Assembly (NCBI GenBank): GCA_016929595.1
Contig: JAFGIN010000069.1
Span: forward strand, 1 to 38,201
DNA: 38,201 bases
Direction: 5' to 3'
Source: Chitinispirillaceae bacterium
GTDB taxonomy: Bacteria; Fibrobacterota; Chitinivibrionia; Chitinivibrionales; Chitinispirillaceae
A model generated the notes under the pieces. The model did not search any database. It was given only the letters and a program-made list of their open reading frames with translations, and had not been told where the DNA came from. The position numbers and the translations under genes are program-made. This document shows positions 15,756 to 25,505 of the stretch, piece after piece; the first letter of the stretch is position 1, and every line of letters starts with the position of its first letter.

Positions 15756-16978
15756 AAAAAACAGTTCTCTTTCTCTTACTGACAGCATGCACACTCTTTT
15801 TCATTCAATGCTCTCAGGAGCAGGCAGCTCCACTCAACCCCGAAACATCAGTGATGGCTGATGTTGTCTGGAGATCTCAGGGGATTGAACTCAATCCTGC
15901 AGCTGTAGAATTTGTACGCATAACAGTTACTTCATCGTGCGACAAACCTACCACTAATGTTTTCCCGTATTCGATGAGTTCCGTTGCAGCTGCAATGGTA
16001 ACAACAGGATGCGTCTTTTCTATTCTGTTTGAGGGGCTGGGCTTTAACAATCTTTTACTCTACAAAGGTGAAGTTTTAAACATTCCAGCAACAGGACCGA
16101 CTGCATCAGTTGCAATCACTGCAGATGCCTGCACTCCGACACCTCCGGACAGCCTGAAAGCTGCACCTGCAGGACGAAAGATTATCCTTTCCTGGGTAAA
16201 TCGCGCAAATAATCAGGCCGGCTATATCATCAAACGTGCATTCTGGAGCAATAAAAACCACTTGATTCTTGACACTGTAACAGAATGTCACTATATTGAT
16301 ACTTTTTCTATCACAAGACAAGGTCCTTATTACTACCAGGTCTATTCCTACAATGCAATTGGAATTTCCACAATCGCAGCTACTATCGATAGTTTTACTC
16401 TTAGTAAAAATACACGACCTTTTTTTATTTCAGACACTACAGATATGAACTCTGTTGCAGTTATCGGTATCCCATACATTGACACGGTAAGATTTGCTGA
16501 CGATGATCCTGGTGACAGTCTTTCACTATCGCTGTTTTCAGCACCCAAAGGAGCTACCCTTCAAGATTCTATAATTACCTGGCTCCCCGACAGCAGCCAG
16601 GCCGACTCACTCTGCACCATCGTTACAATAGTCAGTGATCAGGATGATGCAAAAGATACTCTTATCTGGTCCGTTAACGTAACAACACTTGCCCTGATAT
16701 CACTTCCTCCCGAATTTTCTGTAAACGAACTCAGTCTCAATGCCGCTGTGACCTTAGGCTCAGAGTATATAGATAGTCTTAAAGCCACCGACCCTGAAAA
16801 TCAACCTCTGACATACAGATTACTCACCGCACCCACATCAGCAACAATAGACAGTAGCCTGGGAATTGTCCGATGGGTAGCAGACTCCCTCTACAAAATA
16901 AATTTTACAGCAATTGTATCTGATAACACAGACAAGTCAGATACAGTTTCATGGAGTGTCACGGTATCATCGGAATGA
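15743..16978 (+). CDS. Lipoprotein with FN3 and cadherin-like (He_PIG) domains
   Basis: The product is 411 aa. The signal region METIKKTVLFLLLTACTLFF contains a canonical lipobox LTAC (Cys16), and a second possible one, FIQC, ends at Cys23. A beta-rich N-terminal domain (residues 35-125) is followed by one FN3 domain (about 130-215, with the PYYYQVYSYNAIG strand) and two He_PIG/cadherin-like domains (ending LIWSVNV and TVSWSVTVSSE). It is probably anchored in a membrane and exposed as an adhesin or structural protein. It starts inside the 3' end of the CsgG/LpoB-like gene, so both are made together. No catalytic residues are visible. Confidence 0.8.
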   Translation: METIKKTVLFLLLTACTLFFIQCSQEQAAPLNPETSVMADVVWRSQGIELNPAAVEFVRITVTSSCDKPTTNVFPYSMSSVAAAMVTTGCVFSILFEGLGFNNLLLYKGEVLNIPATGPTASVAITADACTPTPPDSLKAAPAGRKIILSWVNRANNQAGYIIKRAFWSNKNHLILDTVTECHYIDTFSITRQGPYYYQVYSYNAIGISTIAATIDSFTLSKNTRPFFISDTTDMNSVAVIGIPYIDTVRFADDDPGDSLSLSLFSAPKGATLQDSIITWLPDSSQADSLCTIVTIVSDQDDAKDTLIWSVNVTTLALISLPPEFSVNELSLNAAVTLGSEYIDSLKATDPENQPLTYRLLTAPTSATIDSSLGIVRWVADSLYKINFTAIVSDNTDKSDTVSWSVTVSSE

Positions 16979-17303
16979 TTATAAATAAGCATCATTGTTT
17001 AAATTTACCCACACTAAGTACCCCCTCTCCATGAATATGATCACAGGAAAACGCATCCATTTTTCTCTTATCGAGAAACGAGGAAGGCGAATAAACTGGT
17101 TGCATTTAACTGACAAGTGTCAAAGATAAAAAAAAGAACAAGTTATAAGTGATTATATTTATGAAATGGGGGTACTAAACCCTGTTCATCCATCAGAATA
17201 TCTACGATCCGAATCCTGGACATTATCGTTATGGCTTTTAAGACCATTTTTAAAATTTTTGAATGTATCTTACTAACCAGGTACTCGTTTGAAAGGATCG
17301 CTA
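16979..17303. other. Gap between the FN3 lipoprotein and the GH30 gene
   Basis: This is 325 bases without a gene. No strong terminator follows the lipoprotein stop. A weak complementary pair, GGGGGTAC near 17168 and GTACCCCC near 17018, is far apart. The end carries the GH30 ribosome binding site AAAGGA at 17292-17297. Nothing else was recognised. Confidence 0.4.
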
Positions 17304-18983
17304 ATGAAACACCCCTTCCAGAAATACTTACTTATCGCTATTATTTTTTTACGATTTCCACCTGACTTATCATCAGTAACGGTCACAATCGACCCATCAA
17401 TCAAATACCAGCATTTTGAAGGTTGGGGTACAAGCCTTTGCTGGTGGGCCGTACAGGCCGGCAAATGGAGTAAAAAGAACCGGGAGGCGTTGATAGGTGC
17501 CATTGTTGACCCAGATACCGGTCTTGGTTATAACTGTTTCAGATATAATATTGGCGGTGGTGATCAACCGGGACATACACACCTCAGTGAGGCACGTGCA
17601 GTTCCTGGATTCAAAACAAGTGAAAACGGACCGTACGACTGGACTGCTGATCAAAACCAGAGGAATATTCTGCTTGCAATAGCATCGAGAGGAAAAAATC
17701 TGATCTTTGAAGCATTCTCAAATTCACCCCCCTGGTGGATGACTATCAGTGGCTGTGTTTCAGGAAATACCAATGGAGCTGACAATCTCAAACCAGCATA
17801 TTTTAGTGCGTTTGCCGAATACCTCGCAACAGTTGTTAAACAGTACAAAGACACATGGGGAATCACGTTCAGAACAGTAGAGCCATTCAATGAACCATCA
17901 TCAGGTTACTGGAAAAAAAACGGAGGCCAGGAAGGATGCGGATTTAAAAATCGTCAATCGCAAATGGTAAAGGAGCTTGGAAAGCAGCTCGTGGCAAAAG
18001 GGCTCTTCCCCGAAACAACAGTCAGTGCTGCGGATGAAACATCACTGGAGCACACAATTACGGCCCTTAAATCCTATGATGACAGCGCTTTTTCGTTTCT
18101 CTCACAGATCAATTCACACTCCTATGGAGGCTGGAAATTCAGAAAAACTGTAGATTCACTGGCAAAAGCCCGGAAAAAAATACTCTGGCAGTCTGAATCC
18201 GGCCCCTTGGAAAAAGGTAATGATCCATCAGATATTGCAATGTGGATGTCACATGTGATTATTCAGGATTTACGAACAATGAAAGCCAATGCCTGGATTG
18301 ACTGGCAGGTTGGTGATCCAGTCGGAGACTGGATGACTATTCAGCTGGACCACAGCAGACAGATATTCAAATATACAAAACGATACTACATGCATGCGGC
18401 ATTCAGCCGCTTTATACGCCCGGGATCACGGATAATAAGCAGCAGCGACACCAACAGCATTGCAGCACTTGATTCTTCAACAGGGGATCTTACAGTAGTA
18501 CTAAGAAACAATGCTAATTCCAATCAGACCTATTCGATTGACCTCTCTAAATTCGGTCGCATCGGCACAACCGCACACCTCTACCGGTTTTCTTTGCCCG
18601 GAAGCCTTAAAAAGGAGACGGATATCACTATAAGCAATAAGTTGCTTTCATTTACCGCTCCAAAGCTGTCACTTACCACATGTGTAATTCCGATATCTGC
18701 TACACAAATTAAAAATCAGGGATCCTGTAAAGTCACGGGTGAGCCGATGCTGTTAAACAGCATTCACAACGGGTGGCTCAGGCTTTCATCTGTATTAACA
18801 ACACCTTTTACACTCTCAATCTACGATTGCAGGGGAAGGTTGATTTTTTCAAAAAATGAATCTGGCGCTGGAAATACAAACAGTATTTATATCGGAAATC
18901 ATATAGTGGCCGCCGGTATGTACTTTTTTGAGCTGAAAAGAGGTACAACAATCGAACAATTCAGTTATATCATTAAGAAATAA
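17304..18983 (+). CDS. Secreted GH30-family glycoside hydrolase with T9SS-like C-terminus
   Basis: The product is 559 aa: signal peptide (1-24), a GH30-type (beta/alpha)8 catalytic domain (about 25-380), a beta-sandwich (about 385-475) and a C-terminal domain. Clan A residues are visible: acid/base E197 in VEPFNEPSSG and nucleophile E298 in ILWQSESG. FEGWGTSLCWWA and YNIGGGDQPGHTH resemble endo-beta-1,6-galactanase-like GH30 members; beta-1,6-glucan or another beta-glycan is possible. The C-terminus (SIYDCRGRLIF to AAGMYFFELKRG to SYIIKK) resembles a type IX secretion sorting domain. ATG 17304 is preferred over a TTG at 17289 because AAAGGA sits 6 bases before it. The gene stands alone and points tail-to-tail at the Calx-beta lipoprotein gene. 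Confidence 0.88.
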   Translation: MKHPFQKYLLIAIIFLRFPPDLSSVTVTIDPSIKYQHFEGWGTSLCWWAVQAGKWSKKNREALIGAIVDPDTGLGYNCFRYNIGGGDQPGHTHLSEARAVPGFKTSENGPYDWTADQNQRNILLAIASRGKNLIFEAFSNSPPWWMTISGCVSGNTNGADNLKPAYFSAFAEYLATVVKQYKDTWGITFRTVEPFNEPSSGYWKKNGGQEGCGFKNRQSQMVKELGKQLVAKGLFPETTVSAADETSLEHTITALKSYDDSAFSFLSQINSHSYGGWKFRKTVDSLAKARKKILWQSESGPLEKGNDPSDIAMWMSHVIIQDLRTMKANAWIDWQVGDPVGDWMTIQLDHSRQIFKYTKRYYMHAAFSRFIRPGSRIISSSDTNSIAALDSSTGDLTVVLRNNANSNQTYSIDLSKFGRIGTTAHLYRFSLPGSLKKETDITISNKLLSFTAPKLSLTTCVIPISATQIKNQGSCKVTGEPMLLNSIHNGWLRLSSVLTTPFTLSIYDCRGRLIFSKNESGAGNTNSIYIGNHIVAAGMYFFELKRGTTIEQFSYIIKK

Positions 18984-19066
18984 GCGTAATTATTCAGATA
19001 CATAGACTTCAAATGTTTACAGGACCGTTCGTTTTGATTCCGTTTGCGGGAGAGCTCGTGTCCTGA

Positions 19067-22000
19067 TCAATTGCTGATCACTCTAATCTCCGTATTTTTC
19101 TTTTCCTCTAATATGTAAGCTCTTTTCAAATCCGAAACACCTGTTATTACCAGACGTATTGATTCGATAGCTTCACTCTTTTCATCATCAACAATTTTGA
19201 TCCCGAGACTTTTATCGGTCTCACCGGGGTTGAAAGTAACCTGATTCATCTCAGGTATTGTCATCGTATAATCAGATCCATATTCGGCTGTCGAGCCATC
19301 TGTTGTAAAAGTGACCGTTATCGGAACGTCTGAGGGTCCAGTCAGCATGATATTGCAATATGGAGTACTGTAATTTTCTTCATCGGCCGACTGAAATTGA
19401 CTTGCAAAAAACGCCCCTACTTCGTTTTTAAGAATATAAAACTTACACTCTGTGAAACTTCCCGGTCTGACCACGCTATTTGGAGATTCTAATTTCAGCG
19501 TAAAAAATTCATCATTTAACTCTGGTAGAGTATCATCGAAAAGTTCTATGGTAATCAATTTGCTTATTTCACCAGTATTAAATACAATACTATCTGATGT
19601 CTCGGCTATTCGAAAATCAACCCCTGTTGTTGCTGTTGTTTTTTCCGGAATTATCGAAAATTTAACAACTACTGTGGAATCGACTGTTCTATCAAGCCTT
19701 ACCGGAACAGTCATCTGTATATCCTGTTCCTTCCATGACACTTCTGCGGAAGCAAAAGAAAACTGAAAAGGTGTGTCATCATTCATAATGGTGTAGACAA
19801 ATTTTGCCGAATCCTTCGGAAGAGCGAATGCAGTCTCCGAACGCAATCGTATAGTAATCTTTTCATTCTCCTCCTGAATATTGTCATCAATGATATCTAT
19901 CTCAATCTGAGCCTGTGTTTCTCCTGGAGCAAATATCAATCTATAATCAGTCGATCCCAGAACAAAATCAGACAACGTATCGGCATCGGTTCCCGACCAG
20001 ACAATTTCATAATACAACACCAATTCAGTCTGAAGTGCTTTTGAAATTTTTACTTCTGCTACCAGATTTTTCCTGCCCTCAAGACCTTCCGCTTCTGTTT
20101 CCACAAAACTATAGGTAACATTGTCATTATCAATAATCTCTCCCACAAAAACAGGATCGGATAAATCACACACCTTTATACTGTCATTACCGGTAATCCT
20201 GATCTCAAATCGTTCTACATATTCAGGAATTTTGTCATCTGTAATAGTAATATTTATTGACGCACTTGTATCACCATTTCCATCAAAGGTAAATACATCT
20301 GACAATACAGGTCCAAGGTCAGCAGCACTTGCAGCGTTCATTTCATTCGGGAAAGTAATGGTATAGGGGATGCTTACTTTAAAATCAAGTGGATTGCTTA
20401 ATGCAATACTAACTCTGGCACTATTAAAAAAATTCATATTTTCATGAAACTGTGCAGTATTCTGCTTCCATCGAACACAGGCAAGTATTTTTTTCATAAC
20501 CCTGAAATGCACATCCATCGAATCCTTAAAATTGAGACTATCAGTGACCATAACCCGCAGTATTCTCAATCCTGTATCTGCAACTGAGGGTACCCAATTA
20601 ATCATAGTGTCGGTACTGTTGTGAATGTTTTTCTCTCTTTCACCAACAAAAGCTGCTGAGTAGGTAAGCGCCCCTGTTCCGGTAAGCGGTACAGTGCTCA
20701 GTGCAACCTTGAGAGGCTCACCTACGGTCACTGTATCAGGAAATTTGATTCCGTTTTTTAACAACTTTACAGGTACCGCGCCTGTTCCTTTAACTATTAA
20801 TGTAAATTCCGCATCTATATACTCCGTACGATCAGTTGCATTTAAATACACTTTATATTGCCCGCTGTCAGAGAGCTGCGGATACCAGGTCACATGCCCG
20901 CTTGTCGCGTCCAGAAGCGTATCAATACTGCCACCTTTTATCATCATTGTTACAAACAGAGAGTCCTGATCAGGATCTGAAACCACAATGTCAAATACAC
21001 TCTCCTCACCCGCAGTAACAACCGTCGTATATTCAGGTGTTTTTACCCATTGCGGTGGACGATTATATTTTACATAAAAAGAATAGAACACAGCATACCC
21101 GGCACTGTCCAGAGCCTTTATCTCAACATGTGTATAGTTTTTTGTACGTGGAATTATTACACTGGCTGTAAAAAACAGACTGCCGGGTTCTTTTTCCGCC
21201 TTGTTTCCATTTACATAAACGAACAATTGATTACTGTTATCCACTGCATCGATATCCAGTTGGAGTGTGTCAGTCCGGCTGATTATTGAATCAACAACCG
21301 ACTCATCATTACACCTGATACTTCTGATCTGAGGAGCTATGGTATCGATATATGCCGGATTATAGTAAACATGAAAGTCAGCAACATCATATTTCGAACC
21401 GATCATAAGTGAATCAGCATACAGTTCCAGCGTTATGTGATTTGAATAGTCAGTCAATGGAACATTGAAAGAAAATGTTGCCTTTTTTGAGGTGATTACA
21501 GCGCTATCAGTTACTTTCCCGTTTTTAAGTGCAAGAAGATACAACGTATTGTAGTGCTGGTTATTAATAACTGTACCACGGACATCAGCGACTGATGATG
21601 CGATTGTAATGCTGTCCTCAGCAGGCGTATAGATACTAATTGATGGATTCACTTTGATGAAATGGACTAGCCAGATCTTATTTACAATGTTGCCTTTGTT
21701 ATCTGTTACCAGAACGTCCATTTTAAAAGGAGAATTAATAGTATCAAGATTGTATAGATACCTGCTTAATACAAATGATTCTCCGGCCCTCAGACTGTCA
21801 TCAAAGGGAATGTTATTCACTCTGGCACTTTTTAATTGATTGGCACCGGTAACTACCACAGTGAATTTAAATTCAGAATTTTTTGAATACACAGAATCTG
21901 CAACAATTGAGTCGTGAAGACAGAAAACTGACAGCTGCGATTCCGTATCCACAGGACTGCTGATCTGAAAAATATATGACGGCGAACGATAACCAGACAG

Positions 22001-22588
22001 ATCCTCAACATACAGCTCACCAGAACGGCCCGTGAAGTGATTTGTTAATTTGATACCGACAGAAGCTCTGGTTTCTTTGACAATTGTCTCATTGTGAAGA
22101 TTCCAGACATACATTACCTGATCATCAACTGGCGGGGTACTTAGAAACAGAGAATCGCCAGCTTTTCCACTGATACTTTTCTGTCTGAGCGGTGAAACCG
22201 CATACAGTGAACAGCTGTCAACAACAACATCCCCATTGTTGATATAGGAAACAAGACGAATTGTCTGTTTCCCGGGTATAAAAAAAGAGTATTGAAATGA
22301 AAGCTCACCAGTGATATCACCCTGCCTTACTACGGATGGTAACTGACCTTGAAGTCTGTTGTTGTCAATATGCACTTTAATACTGTCAATATGCTCTCTG
22401 AGATACACATGCGCAAGAAATCTCTGTGTAGAGAAAATTTCAACGGTATCGGAGTTCAAAGTATTTATACTGACAATTTTTGCAATCGAATCCGCTTTAT
22501 TAAGAAATGGATTAGACTGGTTGCTGCAGGTAATCACGATGAGTAAAAGTACCACACAAACCAATACTGCCATCATATTTCTTTTCAT
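19067..22588 (-). CDS. Large lipoprotein with four Calx-beta domains
   Basis: The product is 1173 aa. The signal VLLLIVITC places the lipid on Cys21. The N-terminal half has several Ig-like beta domains, then two cadherin/He_PIG-like domains (from about 510, WVKTPEYTTVVTAGEESVFD, to about 700). The last 470 residues form four Calx-beta domains, marked by repeated acidic motifs such as ITDDKIPEYVERFEI, IIDDNIQEENEKITI, LFDDTLPELNDEFFTL and IVDDEKSEAIESIRL. These loops are typical calcium sites, so the protein is probably a calcium-stabilised surface stalk or adhesin. AGGGG lies 11 bases before the ATG. It is on its own, convergent with the GH30 gene. No enzyme motif is visible. Confidence 0.85.
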   Translation of the reverse strand: MKRNMMAVLVCVVLLLIVITCSNQSNPFLNKADSIAKIVSINTLNSDTVEIFSTQRFLAHVYLREHIDSIKVHIDNNRLQGQLPSVVRQGDITGELSFQYSFFIPGKQTIRLVSYINNGDVVVDSCSLYAVSPLRQKSISGKAGDSLFLSTPPVDDQVMYVWNLHNETIVKETRASVGIKLTNHFTGRSGELYVEDLSGYRSPSYIFQISSPVDTESQLSVFCLHDSIVADSVYSKNSEFKFTVVVTGANQLKSARVNNIPFDDSLRAGESFVLSRYLYNLDTINSPFKMDVLVTDNKGNIVNKIWLVHFIKVNPSISIYTPAEDSITIASSVADVRGTVINNQHYNTLYLLALKNGKVTDSAVITSKKATFSFNVPLTDYSNHITLELYADSLMIGSKYDVADFHVYYNPAYIDTIAPQIRSIRCNDESVVDSIISRTDTLQLDIDAVDNSNQLFVYVNGNKAEKEPGSLFFTASVIIPRTKNYTHVEIKALDSAGYAVFYSFYVKYNRPPQWVKTPEYTTVVTAGEESVFDIVVSDPDQDSLFVTMMIKGGSIDTLLDATSGHVTWYPQLSDSGQYKVYLNATDRTEYIDAEFTLIVKGTGAVPVKLLKNGIKFPDTVTVGEPLKVALSTVPLTGTGALTYSAAFVGEREKNIHNSTDTMINWVPSVADTGLRILRVMVTDSLNFKDSMDVHFRVMKKILACVRWKQNTAQFHENMNFFNSARVSIALSNPLDFKVSIPYTITFPNEMNAASAADLGPVLSDVFTFDGNGDTSASINITITDDKIPEYVERFEIRITGNDSIKVCDLSDPVFVGEIIDNDNVTYSFVETEAEGLEGRKNLVAEVKISKALQTELVLYYEIVWSGTDADTLSDFVLGSTDYRLIFAPGETQAQIEIDIIDDNIQEENEKITIRLRSETAFALPKDSAKFVYTIMNDDTPFQFSFASAEVSWKEQDIQMTVPVRLDRTVDSTVVVKFSIIPEKTTATTGVDFRIAETSDSIVFNTGEISKLITIELFDDTLPELNDEFFTLKLESPNSVVRPGSFTECKFYILKNEVGAFFASQFQSADEENYSTPYCNIMLTGPSDVPITVTFTTDGSTAEYGSDYTMTIPEMNQVTFNPGETDKSLGIKIVDDEKSEAIESIRLVITGVSDLKRAYILEEKKNTEIRVISN

Positions 22589-22895
22589 TAATTTGCAAAC
22601 CCCTGTTACACTGAGTAGTTAAATTTTAGTTAAGCGCATAACATCCAACCTATTAATAATCAAGAGATTATACATATTGTGCCGTCAAAATTTCATCATA
22701 ATTTTTAAATAAATGGTGGGGTATTCGAATAATTAGTGGAATTTTAATGGTATATCGTTTCATATTTTACCACGATCTGATAGTTTAACAGTAATTAAAT
22801 TAACAGATTTTTCCAATTTTGATTTTGAACAGAGTATCAGAGCAACAACTGATCCTTTTCCCCTTTTTTACCTGATGTAAGATTGCAAAGTATCG
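22589..22895. other. Gap between the glycerate kinase and Calx-beta genes
   Basis: This is 307 AT-rich bases. It should hold the Calx-beta gene promoter (minus strand), where TTGATT near 22664 and TTATGC near 22643 form a weak candidate pair. No convincing terminator follows the glycerate kinase stop. Nothing else was recognised. Confidence 0.35.
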
Positions 22896-23744
22896 CTAAG
22901 ATACCAGAAACCCTGTTTCATCAAAGAGTATTGCCGCTTCTTCCCACCCATCACCACGACAACCGAAACGTCCTATTACTTTCAGTCCAAGAGCACGGGC
23001 CTTTCGGGCAACAACGACAGGCAGTTTTCCTTCAAGGGATGAACTGTCGAGTCGTCCTTCTCCGGTAATTACAGCATCGCACCCCTGACTTGCAGCTGTA
23101 AAATTGAGTGAGTTCAATATACCTTCTGCGCCATCAATAAGCCTTGCACCCAGTGATAACAGTTTCGCACCTATTCCCCCTGCAGCACCAGTTCGTGGTC
23201 CGCGGGGAAGGCCAAGTTTCAGCAACCGTTCTGTAAGCAGTGGAATATCCTTTTCACGGGCACCTTTCTGGGGAGCGAAAATTCTTGCAGCATCTGCAAG
23301 GTCAGTGATCACATCACAGAACACCGTCGTTTCCGGCAGCGACATCACTGGCCAGTCACGCCCCCCATCAACAGTTGCACTTCCACCCAGCCCTATCCAG
23401 ATGCGCGGTACATGCTGAAACTGTTTCAGAACAACTCCCAAACCACGACTTGATGCTGCAACCGGATCGGGGTGATCAAGCCCGGCAAGACCAATTACCT
23501 TTGCACATTCAACTGCAACACCTCCATCGTTAAACCGCAATACCGGGACTGAACGAATATTTCCAAAAGGATCGGGAGCGGATGTATACTCAGTTGTACC
23601 TCCCAATACAAATTGCAGACATTCAAGAAACCCGTCTCCCCCATCACTGAGAGGAAGCAGCCGATCACCAGGGACTGCGAAAAATCCCGCAGCCTCAAGC
23701 GGACTCATTGTTCCTTTAAACGCGGTCGGCGCAACAAGATTCAC
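22896..23744 (-). CDS. Compact glycerate kinase (GlxK/GarK family)
   Basis: The product is 282 aa, versus roughly 370-380 for ordinary glycerate 2-kinases. Family motifs are present in order: APTAFKGTMSPLEAA, LSDGGDGFLE, GLGGSATVDGG, GAAGGIGAKLLSLGARLIDG and ITGEGRLDSSSLEGK. The segment between the N-terminal motif and the DGGDG motif, and the C-terminus, are shorter than usual. It would phosphorylate D-glycerate with ATP in the cytosol. The start is a GTG at 23744 with only a weak GAG site upstream; no ATG fits without losing the conserved N-terminal motif. It begins 9 bases after the stop of a surface lipoprotein gene, so it is probably cotranscribed with it, an unusual partner. Activity of so short a version is uncertain. 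Confidence 0.82.
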   Translation of the reverse strand: MNLVAPTAFKGTMSPLEAAGFFAVPGDRLLPLSDGGDGFLECLQFVLGGTTEYTSAPDPFGNIRSVPVLRFNDGGVAVECAKVIGLAGLDHPDPVAASSRGLGVVLKQFQHVPRIWIGLGGSATVDGGRDWPVMSLPETTVFCDVITDLADAARIFAPQKGAREKDIPLLTERLLKLGLPRGPRTGAAGGIGAKLLSLGARLIDGAEGILNSLNFTAASQGCDAVITGEGRLDSSSLEGKLPVVVARKARALGLKVIGRFGCRGDGWEEAAILFDETGFLVS

Positions 23745-23753
23745 ACAGATTTC

Positions 23754-25493
23754 TCAACGTGTACTATATTTAATTATCGGTAACTCATTAGAACCTGAAA
23801 AAGAGACTTTGTTCCCATTACGATCTGTAATGTTAGAAAAGTCAACCACAATGGAATCGTATGCTGCATTTTTTGAGGCCGGAATGACAGCCTGAACCAC
23901 TAATTGTGTCAGCGTTGACCAGCTGCAACGAACAGAGTCTTTTGGAAGCACATAGGTAGAGTCACCATAATAGGAATATGATGCTTCCTTTACTGTGAAC
24001 GTTGGCTTTTTTGTTGTATCCATCGGCTCTGAGAACCTCAGGGGAGAATATAATTGACGCAGCAAACTCGCTGATGATGCACTGTTATTGCAGTCGTATA
24101 CGGTGTAGACAGTTCCTGCCGAACTGGACGTAATTTTTGGCCTGGTATTGTCTCTGAGTTTAAGTATCGTCGCGTTTGCAGGATCAGACTTTGTTGAATC
24201 ATAGACTCCAAGCACCATCACCTCAAAAGTATTACCTTCTATAAACTTTCCGTAAGTGGATAACACTATGGATGTATCATGTACTAACTCACTGGCAAAA
24301 TAAATCGACCAGATAGAATCGCTACTCGCTCTTGCATAAATTTCATATCCCCGTACACCAGGTAGTTTCGACCATTGAAGCCTTACTGAAGCAGTGCCAT
24401 AATCAATTGTTTCCGGACTGATTAACCGCAAATTTTTAACATCAGTTTCTGCACTGGAAAAAGCAACTTTAAATGTGATATTTCTATTTTTCAAAAGCAT
24501 CTTTCCAGATATACTGTATACAGTTCCAACTGTCACTGTATACATTTCTCCCGGTTGCCACACACCATCAAACGGCTTCAAAGAAAGAACTGTTACTGTT
24601 TTATTCCATTTCTGACTATGAAGAACTCTTCCGGGAAGTGAAGCGCCATTTATGTACGTACCGTTAGGATTGTACCGTGATGTGTCCACAGGTTCTGAAA
24701 AAGTAATCGAGAATGCGGTAGAACCTGTAATAGAATCGGAATTATCCGAAAGAATGGTAAAATGTCCATTGATCTCAGGTGTTAGAATTATCGGACGGAA
24801 ATTATTTGTGTCTCCTGCAGCCTTACTATATATGATTTCACCGTAAACCCTTCCATACAGCACGCCTCCGACCTGATGGTTTTGAGTTATTAATCTTCCC
24901 ACTGTAAATTCAGGTATACTGTCAAAGAAATAACTGCCATCAGGTAAAGTTTTTACACTCCGGACTGGTTGCAGAAAGTCTACAGTTTCAACTTCTTCCC
25001 ATCCATCGTAAACAGCTATTGATGGTGATAATTCCAGTTCTACAGACATCTGACTGATTGGGTAAAGCGCATTTTCTTTCTGGTAATAGATTTTTCCACG
25101 AACGACAGTTCCCTTTCTATACATCAGCAATGACATGGAAGTCTGTAATGCCAGAGGAGTGGAGTAACTGCTATCAGCATGAATAATTAGCTCCGATACA
25201 ACAGGTTCATACCCGGCAAGGGAAGCACTGATTACATGTGAACCAATGCACAGGTCATCAAATCGGGCAACTCCATTAACATTTGTTGTACAGCTTCCGT
25301 TTCCTTCAATGGTGACAAGGACACCTTTTACAGGGGCCTCATTTTTGACATTCTGAACCTTTATGAATGCTGATGCGGTCGCCCCATCCTGAAATTGAGT
25401 TCCTGAAACCGGATTGTCAGCCTCATTGCAATTCAAAAGTATTCCTGCACCCACTGCTAAAACGGAGCAATATATCCCTTTAATCATTCTCAA
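23754..25493 (-). CDS. Lipoprotein with carboxypeptidase-regulatory-like, Big_5 and FN3 domains
   Basis: The product is 579 aa. The signal ends in GILLNC with lipid on Cys22. Residues 40-115 are a carboxypeptidase-regulatory-like sandwich (PVKGVLVTIEGNGSCTTNVN, then GSHVISASLAGYEPV). A second such strand set follows, then a bacterial Ig-like Big_5 domain (ITGSTAFSITFSEPVDTSRY, YTVTVGTVYSISG), an FN3 domain (VRLQWSKLPGVRGYEIYARA) and a second Big_5-like end (PLRFSEPMDTTKKPTF). It is likely an exposed structural protein. The start is taken as TTG 25493, which is 7 bases after AAAGGAG; the ATG at 25487 is 13 bases away. It lies 12 bases after the FN3-array gene and 9 before glycerate kinase, in one operon. 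Confidence 0.82.
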   Translation of the reverse strand: MRMIKGIYCSVLAVGAGILLNCNEADNPVSGTQFQDGATASAFIKVQNVKNEAPVKGVLVTIEGNGSCTTNVNGVARFDDLCIGSHVISASLAGYEPVVSELIIHADSSYSTPLALQTSMSLLMYRKGTVVRGKIYYQKENALYPISQMSVELELSPSIAVYDGWEEVETVDFLQPVRSVKTLPDGSYFFDSIPEFTVGRLITQNHQVGGVLYGRVYGEIIYSKAAGDTNNFRPIILTPEINGHFTILSDNSDSITGSTAFSITFSEPVDTSRYNPNGTYINGASLPGRVLHSQKWNKTVTVLSLKPFDGVWQPGEMYTVTVGTVYSISGKMLLKNRNITFKVAFSSAETDVKNLRLISPETIDYGTASVRLQWSKLPGVRGYEIYARASSDSIWSIYFASELVHDTSIVLSTYGKFIEGNTFEVMVLGVYDSTKSDPANATILKLRDNTRPKITSSSAGTVYTVYDCNNSASSASLLRQLYSPLRFSEPMDTTKKPTFTVKEASYSYYGDSTYVLPKDSVRCSWSTLTQLVVQAVIPASKNAAYDSIVVDFSNITDRNGNKVSFSGSNELPIIKYSTR

Positions 25494-25505
25494 AGCAATA
25501 CTCCT

